Assembly: GCA_049585795.1 (NCBI GenBank)
Contig: JBAVAQ010000091.1
Coordinates: forward strand, 1 to 64,000
Reading direction: 5' to 3'
DNA from: JABDBE01 sp049585795
GTDB taxonomy: Bacteria > Acidobacteriota > Terriglobia > Terriglobales > Acidobacteriaceae
DNA: 64,000 nt
Position 1 is the first letter of the stretch, and every line of letters starts with the position of its first letter. The translations under genes and the position numbers were made by a program. Under the pieces are notes generated by a model. That model ran no database searches. It was not told where the DNA came from and was given only the letters and a program-made list of their open reading frames with translations. Below are positions 1 through 8,343 of the stretch, piece after piece.

Positions 1-370
1 ATCCAAGTGGTATGCAGTCGATCTTGAATCGCAGAAGGCGTCCATCGCGCTGCTCAAGACCGGAAACACGTACGAGCAAGTTGCCGACGCCGGTAAGGCG
101 GTCTTTGAGAAAAACGGTATCGCGAAACAGTGGTACGGCTTCCCTGGACATTTCGTTGGCCTGGCCACGCACGATGTGAAGATGCCAACCGGCCCGGTGA
201 AAGCCGGCCAAGTTGTCACCGTCGAACCCATCGTCGAATTCCCCGACCAGCACATGCACTTCCGCGTCGAAGACACGGTTCTGGTGACGGACAATGGCCC
301 GGAAATACTCTCGTCGGGGGTGCCTAAAGAAATGACCGACGTAGAGAAACTGGTAGGCAGCGCAAAATAA
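1..370 (+). CDS. M24 family metallopeptidase (Xaa-Pro aminopeptidase-like), C-terminal part
   Basis: The reading frame is open from base 2 to the TAA at 368-370, so the 5' part of the gene lies outside the window. The visible 122 residues match the end of the pita-bread fold. GHFVGLATHD carries the conserved metal-binding His (usually GHGIGLxxHE), VEPI stands where families have IEPG, and FRVEDTVLVT matches the last metal ligand Glu (RIEDxVLVT). Such enzymes remove N-terminal residues next to proline using two metal ions. GHF in place of GHG is a variant, so the exact substrate is open. Codon use resembles the neighbours. Convergent with the kinase gene that follows. Confidence 0.85.
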   Translation, partial: SKWYAVDLESQKASIALLKTGNTYEQVADAGKAVFEKNGIAKQWYGFPGHFVGLATHDVKMPTGPVKAGQVVTVEPIVEFPDQHMHFRVEDTVLVTDNGPEILSSGVPKEMTDVEKLVGSAK

Positions 371-445
371 CATGGAGGCAGCCGTTCCCGGCTATATGCG
401 GAGCGAATCTCCCCTGGGTTTTATGCGAGAAGCGGACTGCGAGGC

Positions 446-859
446 CTAGCTGAACAAATCTCCCTGCCACAATTTCTGCCCTGCCAGCGCGTTGTAGAAT
501 CCCCAAACCGCCACGGCAGCGAGGCCCAACACTGGAAGCCATACACTACTCAAATACCATGCGGAAAAATCCAGAGTAAGCGGAACATTGGCCAACAACT
601 CGGTAGTAAATATTCCGACGGCGAGCGTCACGAACCCGGAACGAAACACGACGATGGTTGCGCCTGCGTACAGCAGCGCATAGGCGCATCCCTCGATCCA
701 CGGATAGTCGCTGCCCAGGGTTTTCAAGGTCACCCATATTGCCACGAATAGAATCGCCGCCAGCCACTCCTTCCGCAGCACCACACGCAACACGAAAAGC
801 AGAAAGAAGAAAAGCAGCGTCGCTTCGATGGTCTGGGATTTGAAATAAGAATGCCCCAA
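446..859 (-). pseudogene. C-terminal membrane segment of the frameshifted kinase (second frame)
   Basis: This 137-residue frame continues the membrane part of the upstream kinase. It is rich in hydrophobic helices (for example LLFFFLLFVLRVVL, LLYAGATIVVF, LGLAAVAVWGF) and ends at the stop at 446. It has no convincing start of its own: the first possible codon is a TTG with no Shine-Dalgarno sequence. I therefore read it as the detached tail of the kinase and not as a separate gene. The join is at the C run at 854-857. Confidence 0.6.
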
Positions 860-3194
860 TCACATGCCGTCCGCCCAAAAGATAACTCGTGGAAAAGAAT
901 TGCGGAGGCCCGCCTTTGCCCATCGTCAGGATTTGACTGACTTCGAAAATCAGCATCCACACAACGCCGAGGATTACGCCAAACAAAACATCGCGGCCCA
1001 CCAGCGGATCGCGAAAGCGGCCCATGACCAAGCGGCTCCACGACACCAGCGCTTGCGGCCAGTGACGGCGCACATAGGGCTCAAGCGAAAGATAGAGCAG
1101 CCATATCAGGCCGGAGAAAAAAAGCGCGGTACTGATAGCCATGATGAACGGAAAGAGCATTTCCAGTCCCGGTACCATGTGCCCGCGGCACAGCCACAAC
1201 GCGATCAGCGTCGCAAAAAGCACACAGGCCAGCCGGAACGCCCCGCGCCGGTCGCCTCTTCCTCGAATGTAATTTCGGCGCGCCAACAACGCCGCCCCTG
1301 CCACCACCGACAGAATCATGGCCAGCAGAAACACATTGCCCGCTCTCTGCCCCGGAGTCGTCGGCGGGTCCGGTTTCATGCGTCGCGGCCGGGTCCAGGG
1401 TCCAATCAGCGAAAAGAAAACCGGCTTGCCTTCGAACGAAGCCGCCTCAACCCGCAATGGTCGACTGGTGCCGGGCCAGCTTCCGGTCCACGCGGCGCGC
1501 GTGTCGGAAGTGGCGAGCGAAGTCCAGAGTGGTTCGGCCGACTTGAATTGCGCCGGATCCAACCCGGCTTCGCGAAACAACACATTCCAGTCCATCGCCT
1601 GCGCGTGGATTGCAGCGTCCCCGCTTTGTACTTGCGGCGGGATCGCCTGGAAAAACGTCAGCCGGCCTCGCGGATCCATCCTCAGATTCACCATTCCCGA
1701 GAGGATCGGCGGCGGATCATCGTCGGTTACGATTCCCGAAGTCAGCATCGAATCATGAAAATCGATTCCCATCATGTATTGCGCGCTTTGCCGGTAAAAG
1801 AACTGCAGCGGCGCAGGCCGGCCTGAGAGCACTTGGTCCCAGCGCGGATGCGGCTTTTCGTTCTTCTCCACATAATTCAGAAAATCATTGTCATTTGAGA
1901 AATCGATCGCGGTGTCGGCCGGCTTATCCGGATACCCCAGTTGGCTGACGATCTCTTTCGCCTTCTGGGTCAGGACTTCCGGAGACTCCTCGAGCCCCAG
2001 TTTTCCCATTCCGCTGGTTTTAATCGCGCAGTAGCTAACCAACCCCAAACCTAGAATCGCCGCTGCTAGACAAAACACCGCCGTTCGTGGAGCCAACCCC
2101 GTGGTTTCTCCCGCCGCCGCGACCATCTGCGGCGATGGCGTTTCACCCGCAGCCAGCGCGGCGGCCAGCGGATCCCCTCCCGGCAGCGCCGCTGCAACAC
2201 TCATTGCCGAACTCATCCGGTTCGCCGGTTCGGGCTCGAGACAACGCAGGATCACCCGCTCCACCGCGGGATCCAGATCCTTCACCAAGCTGGATGGCTT
2301 GCTGGGCGTCGATTCGCTACGCGCCCTCACCAGTTCTGGCAACGACTCCACGCTGAACGCCCGCTTGCCGGTGAAGATTTCGTAGAGCACCAAACCCAGG
2401 GAATAAATGTCGCTCTTCGCGTTGACCTCTTTACCCTCCAGTTGTTCGGGAGCCATGTACGCCGGCGTGCCGCTACGCACATCGCTTCCCGGAATCTGAT
2501 CCACCAGTCCAGCCAGACCGAAATCCGTAACTACTACCTGTCCCCGGCCATCGAGCATGATGTTGGCCGGCTTCAAATCGCGATGCAGGACTCCTTTGGC
2601 GTGGGCCGCGGCTAAACCGGCACAAAGCTGGCGTGCGATTTCCAAAGCCTTGCCTGCGGGCAAACGTCCAATGCGGCGCAACAACGAAGCCAGATCCTCG
2701 CCGTCGACGTATTCCATGGTGAAAAATGTGTGCCCGTCCACTTCGCCCACGTCGTAAACCCGGCAGACATTCGGGTGCGAAACTCGGCGCGAGAGACGAA
2801 CCTCATTGCGAAATCGCTCCAGCAGAGTTTCATCCTGGCTCGCCTCTTCGGGTAGAAATTTGAGCGCGACCGGCTGGCCCAGCGTCAGATCATCGGCGCG
2901 GTAGACCTCGCCCATCCCACCTCGACCTAGTAAGGCGATGATGCGATAGCGTCCCGCCAGAAGGCGTCCGGGAAGAAATCGGCCTTCGGTCAGCAGGCCG
3001 CCGGAAGAACTGGGAGTCCTGCTGCCGGAAGTCTTGGCAGCGGACCCAGAGGAAGCCTTCCCTGATGCTCTTGGCTTCGAATCCAAATACTCCATGGTTG
3101 CGAGGTCGTCTCCCGACACTATGGCCGCGCCGCAGGCCGAGCAGAAACGCCCCGTCTCAGAAACTTGGGAACCGCACGATACGCAGCTGGGCAT
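446..3194 (-). CDS. Zinc-ribbon Ser/Thr protein kinase with multi-pass membrane C-terminus, frameshifted
   Basis: ATG at 3194 has GGAGAG just upstream; a TTG at 3197 is the alternative. The N-terminus is a zinc ribbon (CVSCG...CSACG), followed by a low-complexity Ser-rich linker and a complete Hanks-type kinase domain at about residues 80-345: P-loop GRGGMGEVY, catalytic HRDLKPAN, DFGLAG and GTPAYMAPE. A membrane helix follows at about 365-390, then an extracytoplasmic stretch and several C-terminal membrane helices. The frame shifts at a run of four C on the plus strand (854-857). In the first frame the protein runs into nonsense to 546. In the second frame the membrane segment continues to a stop at 446. 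Removing one base joins them smoothly. This is either a sequencing or assembly error or a real lesion. The kinase domain itself is intact. Confidence 0.8.
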
Positions 3195-3197
3195 CAA

Positions 3198-3602
3198 TCT
3201 CTCCGCTTAACAATTTACCGCCTGGCCCGCGTTCTCGCCAGTCGAGTCGGGGGATGCAAATAGTAAATTAACTTTACAACGCTTTACACGCGCGAGCCGC
3301 AAAAGGGATAAAATGGTCGCAATTCTCTTTGATCGTGTAGGGCGGACATTCCTGTCCGCCGCCCTTGAGGGTATGACGAATTGTGGACTGGTTGGTTTCG
3401 ATTTCAAGACTTGAGAGTCAAGGTCAGCGGACGGGAGCGTCCGCTCTACACCAACGACATGATCGGCGCAAATCTCGCGACGAAAAGCAACGTCGGGACT
3501 GCGATGCAAATCCTAGCTGGCAACCGCAACTTAACGTCATCTTTTGGGTTTAACGAAACCGACCGCGTGGCCTTGCGCACTACAGAAATCGGAGTGAGTC
3601 GA
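3198..3602. other. Gene-free spacer between divergent kinase and DUF2844 genes
   Basis: About 405 bases without a credible gene. It should hold the promoters of both divergent genes. An AT-rich stretch near 3254-3325 is the likely start region for the kinase side, but I see no clear -35/-10 pair. The middle is occupied by a pair of inverted REP-like palindromes, listed separately. Confidence 0.6.
3335..3452. repeat. Inverted pair of REP-like palindromes
   Basis: The left unit at 3335-3360 begins GTGTAGGGCGGAC and folds through GGCGGAC/GTCCGCC. The right unit at 3422-3452 is the reverse complement of a similar sequence: read on the minus strand it begins GTGTAGAGCGGACGCTCC. The two units are thus inverted homologous copies about 60 bases apart, the usual arrangement of REP doublets. 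A related pair lies at 58374-58446. Confidence 0.6.
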
Positions 3603-4115
3603 ATGAAATCAAACTCTGGGATATCAGTATCGCAAACCTCGATGTCACGAACATCGTGGTTACAGTCCTCTTGGATGGGAATTGTTGTCCTGATGCTGGC
3701 GCTTCCTCTCCCTGCCTTGGCCGCATTGGGCGGCGACGTCAGCTCCGTGCACGAAGATCAAGCGCAGATGAAAGGCGCCCTGAAGACCACGGAGACCGAA
3801 GCTTATACCACCCACGAAATCACGGCCCCGGGCAAAACCGTGGTCAAGGAATACGTTTCGCCGGCGGGAAAGGTCTTTGCCATTACCTGGCAGGGTGAAT
3901 TCATCCCTAACATGAAGCAGCTCTTGGGGACGTACTTCGATCAGTTTGCGCAGACCGCGAAAGCCCAGCGAGAAAATCATTTGGGCCACCGGCCGGTCAG
4001 CATCCAACAACCCGGTTTCGTTTTCCAAAACGGCGGCCACATGCGCGCGTATGTGGGCAGAGCTTACGTTCCTGCCCTGGTGCCGCAGGGCGTCAACGTC
4101 GACGCATTACAATAA
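3603..4115 (+). CDS. DUF2844 domain-containing exported protein
   Basis: ATG at 3603 has GGAG at 3591-3594, eight bases away; longer forms in the same frame lack such a site. The 170-residue product has a long N-region, then a hydrophobic signal segment (residues about 24-40) ending in ALA, followed directly by LGGDVSSVHEDQAQMKG, the typical start of DUF2844. The rest includes EYVSPAGKVFAITWQGEF, also characteristic. The function of the family is unknown. The stop codon overlaps the Shine-Dalgarno sequence of the next gene, a DUF3443 lipoprotein, and these two families are known to occur side by side in other bacteria. I infer an envelope partner pair. Confidence 0.8.
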   Translation: MKSNSGISVSQTSMSRTSWLQSSWMGIVVLMLALPLPALAALGGDVSSVHEDQAQMKGALKTTETEAYTTHEITAPGKTVVKEYVSPAGKVFAITWQGEFIPNMKQLLGTYFDQFAQTAKAQRENHLGHRPVSIQQPGFVFQNGGHMRAYVGRAYVPALVPQGVNVDALQ

Positions 4116-4125
4116 GGAGGAAAGT

Positions 4126-5649
4126 GTGCGCAGCTTCTTGGTCTTAACCTTGGTCGGGACCCTCGGATTTCTCGCGGGATGTGGTAGCAGTGGAACGCCT
4201 GCAGGAATCACGATTTCGATTACGCTCACTCCGAGCAGCGCATCCCTAAACGCTGGCCAAAGCGTGAACATTACCGCCAGTGTTGCCAACGATTCCAGCG
4301 GCAAGGGGGTCAGTTGGTCCCTGACTGGGGTGGGTAAGTTGAGCAGCCAAACCACCACGGGTGTGACCTATACCGCACCGGCCACGGTAACCAGTACCTC
4401 GATCGCGACCGTCGTGGCAACTTCGATAGCCAGTTCCTCGGTGACCGCGTCGTTGCCAATCACGGTCTTGCCCGCTGGCGCCACTGCAAACGTGGTGCCG
4501 ATATCGGTCAACGGCGGCCCGTTGACGCCCACTGCGATCTATACCAACGCGGCTTTCGTCAGTGTGCAGGTTTGCGCTCCTTCCAACGGCGCGTGCCAGA
4601 CCATCCCCGACATTCTGGTCGATACAGGATCGTTCGGCCTCAGGCTCTTAGGCTCGGAGCTTAACTCACAACTTGCGGCTGCGCTCACGCCGCTAAATGA
4701 CGGCAACGGTAACACCTTGTATGACTGCGTTCAGTTTGTGGACAATTCTTTTCTGTGGGGAGCCGTGGCACCGGCCAATATTATTGTAGGCGGAGAGACG
4801 GCAACTTCGACCTCCATTCAGCTTATCGCGAATCCCAGCTTCAGTATCCCCAGCGGATGTATGGGAACAAACGAAGACACGCAGTCGCTTTTGGGAGCAA
4901 ACGGCATACTCGGCGTAGGCCCCGAACCGTTTGACTGCGGTTTGGCCTGCGACCCGAGTGCGGGGGGAACCCCTCCAACGGTATATTATCTCTGCGGTTC
5001 CGGGGGCAACTGCAGCACAACCTTTGTATCCTGCGGCAGCATCTGCAGCGACAGCACGCCGAATCAGCAGGTGACGAACCCGGTTTTCAACTTCCCCGTG
5101 GACAACAACGGTACCATCCTCACCTTGCCAGCGGTAAACGACGTGGCAGCTACTGTGAACGGAACGATGACCTTTGGTATTGGCACACAATCCAACAATA
5201 CTCTTCCGAGCACGGCGACGCTGTTCACGCTGAATTCGTCCGACAACTTCACGACCAATTTCGGAGGCCAGTCTCTGACCGGCAGCTTCATTGACAGCGG
5301 TTCGAATGGGCTGTTTTTCCCGCAGATCAATAATTTGCCGAATATTTGTGCCGACAACAGCTCGTGGTATTGTCCGACTGCAACCACGCAGTTTACCGCA
5401 ACCAATGTGGATCCGAATACTGGCTCGACATCGAACACGGTAAGTTTCAGCGTAGACAATTTCGACAACGTGACCGCTGCCAACCCCAACGATGCGGCGT
5501 TCAGCAACCTGGCGGGACCGATGCCCTGCGTTTCTTCGACGGCGTGCAGTTTCGACTGGGGGCTTCCGTTTTTCTACAACCGTAGTGTGTTCACGGCCAT
5601 CGATGGAACGACCACCCCGAACGGAAATGGTCCGTTCTGGGCGTATTAG
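4126..5649 (+). CDS. DUF3443 domain-containing lipoprotein with N-terminal Ig-like domain
   Basis: GTG at 4126 follows AGGAGG at 4115-4120. The 507-residue product starts with a lipoprotein signal peptide whose lipobox is LAGC (Cys19). Residues about 25-110 form a bacterial Ig-like domain (SITLTPSSASLNAGQ...). The rest is DUF3443: VPISVNGGP, FVSVQVCAP, then ILVDTGSFGLRLLGSEL, and later GSFIDSGSNGLFFP. The two D-[TS]-G-S motifs resemble pepsin-type active-site loops; that the fold is a retropepsin-like lipoprotein is my inference. It contains many cysteines. Co-transcribed with the DUF2844 gene, ten bases apart. Confidence 0.82.
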   Translation: MRSFLVLTLVGTLGFLAGCGSSGTPAGITISITLTPSSASLNAGQSVNITASVANDSSGKGVSWSLTGVGKLSSQTTTGVTYTAPATVTSTSIATVVATSIASSSVTASLPITVLPAGATANVVPISVNGGPLTPTAIYTNAAFVSVQVCAPSNGACQTIPDILVDTGSFGLRLLGSELNSQLAAALTPLNDGNGNTLYDCVQFVDNSFLWGAVAPANIIVGGETATSTSIQLIANPSFSIPSGCMGTNEDTQSLLGANGILGVGPEPFDCGLACDPSAGGTPPTVYYLCGSGGNCSTTFVSCGSICSDSTPNQQVTNPVFNFPVDNNGTILTLPAVNDVAATVNGTMTFGIGTQSNNTLPSTATLFTLNSSDNFTTNFGGQSLTGSFIDSGSNGLFFPQINNLPNICADNSSWYCPTATTQFTATNVDPNTGSTSNTVSFSVDNFDNVTAANPNDAAFSNLAGPMPCVSSTACSFDWGLPFFYNRSVFTAIDGTTTPNGNGPFWAY

Positions 5650-5673
5650 TTCCGGGCACCAACCTTGTCCGCG

Positions 5674-5739
5674 GTGAGCTTCAAATCATCGAAGCTCACT
5701 GTGGGCAAGAATCAGCCCAGGTGTCGAGCTTCGCTCGAC
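5674..5739. repeat. Two hairpins downstream of the DUF3443 gene
   Basis: The first hairpin has arms GTGAGCTTC (5674-5682) and GAAGCTCAC (5691-5699) around an eight-base loop. The second has arms GTCGAGC (5723-5729) and GCTCGAC (5733-5739) around TTC. Neither is followed by a T tract, so they are not standard intrinsic terminators. They could stabilise the 3' end of the mRNA or be remnants of dispersed palindromic repeats. Confidence 0.5.
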
Positions 5740-5838
5740 TAGACAGCCGGGGGGCGGCCCTCTCCACGTCAAAGCTAGCCTTAACCTCACTGTCTTCCGA
5801 GTTGGAGCATTCCTTCCAGCACAATTACACTATTCGCC

Positions 5839-6795
5839 ATGAAGAACTTCGAAACTCTTAACCAACGCGAGATTCTCGCGCTGGCCATTTCGCTCGAAGA
5901 AGAAGATGAGCGCATTTTTGCCGATTTCGCCGAAGGCTTGCGCCAGGACTTCCCCGCTTCAGCCGCCGTGTTCGAGGGTATGCGTGACGAGGAATCCGGA
6001 CACCGTCGAAGGTTGATTGATTTGTATCGGCAGAAATTCGGAGAGCACATTCCGCTCATCCGGCGCCAGGATGTGAAAGGCTTCGTGCAGCGAAGCCCAG
6101 TTTGGCTGGCGCGGCCTTTGCGTCTCGATGTCGTGCGCAATGAAGCCAGCGCGATCGAGGTGGAGACGCGGAGGTTCTATGAAAAGGCTGCTGGGCGGAC
6201 TCAGGATGCCAGCATCCGCCAACTGCTCGACGACCTGGCTCAGGAAGAGCGCGCGCATGAAGATCGCGCCCAGGAACTGAAAGAAGAAGAGCTGCGCCCC
6301 GATGTTGCGCAGGATGAAGAACGGGCGCGGCGCAGGCTTTTCGTTCTCCAGATCGTACAGCCCGGACTGGCGGGTTTGATGGATGGCTCGGTATCCACGC
6401 TTGCGCCAGTCTTTGCGGCTGCGTTCGCGACGCGCAATCCCTGGGATGCATTTCTGGTCGGCATGGCCGCGTCGGTCGGAGCCGGCATCAGCATGGGGTT
6501 CGCCGAGGCGCTTTCGGATGATGGCAGTCTCACCGGCCGCGGACATCCCTGGGTTCGCGGATTAGTTTGCGGCGCCATGACCGCTCTCGGAGGGGTGGGC
6601 CACACTTTACCGTTCCTGCTTCCGAGCTTTCAGGTGGCGCTTGGCGTTGCCTTCGTGGTGGTGCTGGTCGAACTCGGCGTCATCACCTGGATCCGTCATC
6701 GCTACATGGACACGCCCACGGTTTCCGCCGCCCTGCAGGTGGCGTTGGGCGGAGCCTTGGTTTTCGCCACGGGCGTTTTGATCGGCAGCTCGTAA
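5839..6795 (+). CDS. mbfA: Rubrerythrin-VIT1 fusion, MbfA-type iron exporter
   Basis: 318 residues. Residues 1-150 are a ferritin-like/rubrerythrin di-iron domain with ligands in EEEDE (20-24), DEESGH (50-55), NEASAIEVE (101-109) and EERAHED (136-142). From about residue 170 (QPGLAGLMDGSVSTLAP) a VIT1/CCC1-type membrane domain follows with about five helices to the C-terminus. Characterised MbfA proteins of alphaproteobacteria export ferrous iron across the inner membrane and protect against iron and peroxide stress, with the rubrerythrin part acting as sensor. Monocistronic as far as visible. I see no Irr- or Fur-type box that I would defend. Confidence 0.9.
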   Translation: MKNFETLNQREILALAISLEEEDERIFADFAEGLRQDFPASAAVFEGMRDEESGHRRRLIDLYRQKFGEHIPLIRRQDVKGFVQRSPVWLARPLRLDVVRNEASAIEVETRRFYEKAAGRTQDASIRQLLDDLAQEERAHEDRAQELKEEELRPDVAQDEERARRRLFVLQIVQPGLAGLMDGSVSTLAPVFAAAFATRNPWDAFLVGMAASVGAGISMGFAEALSDDGSLTGRGHPWVRGLVCGAMTALGGVGHTLPFLLPSFQVALGVAFVVVLVELGVITWIRHRYMDTPTVSAALQVALGGALVFATGVLIGSS

Positions 6796-6811
6796 AGTCA
6801 GGCTCCAGGAT

Positions 6812-8296
6812 TTAAGCAATGTTGCGCTTAAGGCGTGGAGTCCGGCTGCGGGGCTCGCTGGCGATCTCGACTCGATTGCGTCCGGACTTCTTGGCCCGGT
6901 ACAACGCTTTGTCGGCGGCTTGAACCACCTGTTCCGCCTCGCGCGTCTTCACATCTGATTCCGCCACGCCAATGCTCACGGTCACCGAAAGGCCGCTGAG
7001 AGCTGTTTCCGGCGGAGGGTTGCGAGGCCGTCCCAGTTTACGGCGAGTGCTTCTTTTATCTTCACTCCTGCGGCCAGCGCCGCGAGGAGCGCTGCGGCGC
7101 TCGGGCGTGCTGCGAACCCGGAAACTCGATTGCTCTATCGTCGCTCTGAGCGCATCAAGATAGGGCGCGACTTCTTTAACGGGCTTCCCTGCAAATAGAA
7201 TCGAGAACTCTTCTCCGCCAACGCGAAATGCCTGCCCACCGCCGCTCACGCGAGCCAGCCGCGAGGCAACCAGGCTGAGAACCTGGTCTCCGGTGTCATG
7301 ACCATAGGTATCGTTGAAACTCTTGAAGTGATCGATGTCGACGACGGCCATAGCATACGGCGCTTCGAGGCGGAGCAGGGCTTCGTTGAAGGCGCGGCGC
7401 CCGGGCAGCGAAGTGAGTTCGTCGTGATAAGCCAGGACGTAGGTGTTCTCGATGATCGATGCGACCAGAAGCAGGCCTGCGGTCGCCCAATAAGCAACGG
7501 CGATTCGGTTCACCGCGTTTGCCTGCAAGGCGAGAAAAGTCGCAGCCAGCGACCAGAGCAGGCCAATTTCTACCGGCTTGCGATAGAGAAAGATGCGCAC
7601 GAGCAGAATGGCAAAGGCTCCTAAAAAAACCAGGACCGCAAGCTGCGGAATTTTTGTCCAATGAAATAAAGTGCGGCTCAGGAACGCCAGGTGAAGAAAT
7701 GCAGGGCTGGTGGTTTCTCCGGGACGGCACAGGACGGCGACGAATACGGATTCAAGAAACAGCAACACGAGCCTAGGAGTGATGGCCGGAATCGACAGCC
7801 CGCGCTCGCGCCGGAGCGCAAGCACGATGAAGTTGACGGGCACGAGAACCGCGATGGCTTCAAAGGCGATGCGGCCGGGACCGGTGGCGACGGCTCGTCC
7901 GCCGGAAAAGAATTCGAGGGCGCGGTGCGCGAGAAGCAACACGACGAGAGCGAAGAGGGTGCGGCTGGAGTGGAAGCGCCAAGCCAGCAGGATTCCGGCG
8001 GCGAAGACGGCGTAATAGTAGAAGTCGACTGCAGATGCGGAGATGGGGAGAAGTCCGCCTGACAAGAGTGCCACTGCGACCAGGAGCAGTATGCCCCCAG
8101 GTACGCAGAGGGATTTCAGCGTTCCTTTGCTCCCAAGATCCAATATGGCCTGATCCTTCAGTAAAAGGGAGAGTTGTGTCAACGAATTATCGTCGGCGGG
8201 GCAAAGGTCGAAGGAGTGGCAGGGCAGGTTCCCGAAGCCGAAGGTTTCCCCTTTGCGGAAGGCAGAGACTTTCGTGCGGCAAGGAATCTCCGGCAT
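6812..8296 (-). CDS. Membrane GGDEF protein (probable diguanylate cyclase)
   Basis: The N-terminal half has six or seven hydrophobic helices (from VPGGILLLVAVALLSGG on). The C-terminal half is a GGDEF domain: LPGRRAF, VDIDHFKSFNDTYGHDTGD, then RVGGEEFSILF as active site, so synthesis of c-di-GMP is likely. The inhibitory RxxD site before GGEEF is absent (SGGGQAFRVGGEEF). An Arg/Lys-rich segment of about 35 residues (STPERRSAPRGAGRR...) interrupts the domain before SVTVSIGVAE. The start is uncertain: the first 40 residues look non-coding and a TTG near 8147 (LDLGSKGTL) is plausible, which would leave room for divergent promoters with the response regulator. Ends 17 bases from mbfA, convergent. 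Confidence 0.85.
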   Translation of the reverse strand: MPEIPCRTKVSAFRKGETFGFGNLPCHSFDLCPADDNSLTQLSLLLKDQAILDLGSKGTLKSLCVPGGILLLVAVALLSGGLLPISASAVDFYYYAVFAAGILLAWRFHSSRTLFALVVLLLAHRALEFFSGGRAVATGPGRIAFEAIAVLVPVNFIVLALRRERGLSIPAITPRLVLLFLESVFVAVLCRPGETTSPAFLHLAFLSRTLFHWTKIPQLAVLVFLGAFAILLVRIFLYRKPVEIGLLWSLAATFLALQANAVNRIAVAYWATAGLLLVASIIENTYVLAYHDELTSLPGRRAFNEALLRLEAPYAMAVVDIDHFKSFNDTYGHDTGDQVLSLVASRLARVSGGGQAFRVGGEEFSILFAGKPVKEVAPYLDALRATIEQSSFRVRSTPERRSAPRGAGRRSEDKRSTRRKLGRPRNPPPETALSGLSVTVSIGVAESDVKTREAEQVVQAADKALYRAKKSGRNRVEIASEPRSRTPRLKRNIA

Positions 8297-8343
8297 TCGT
8301 CCGGTTCGTGCCTAGAATCGAAAGTGAAAGTTAGAGAAACCTT

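Noticed and set aside
864..1826. 320-residue plus-strand open frame opposite the kinase
   Set aside because: It is the antisense of the kinase gene; composition (Arg/His/Gln-rich) is that of a shadow frame and no conserved motif is present.
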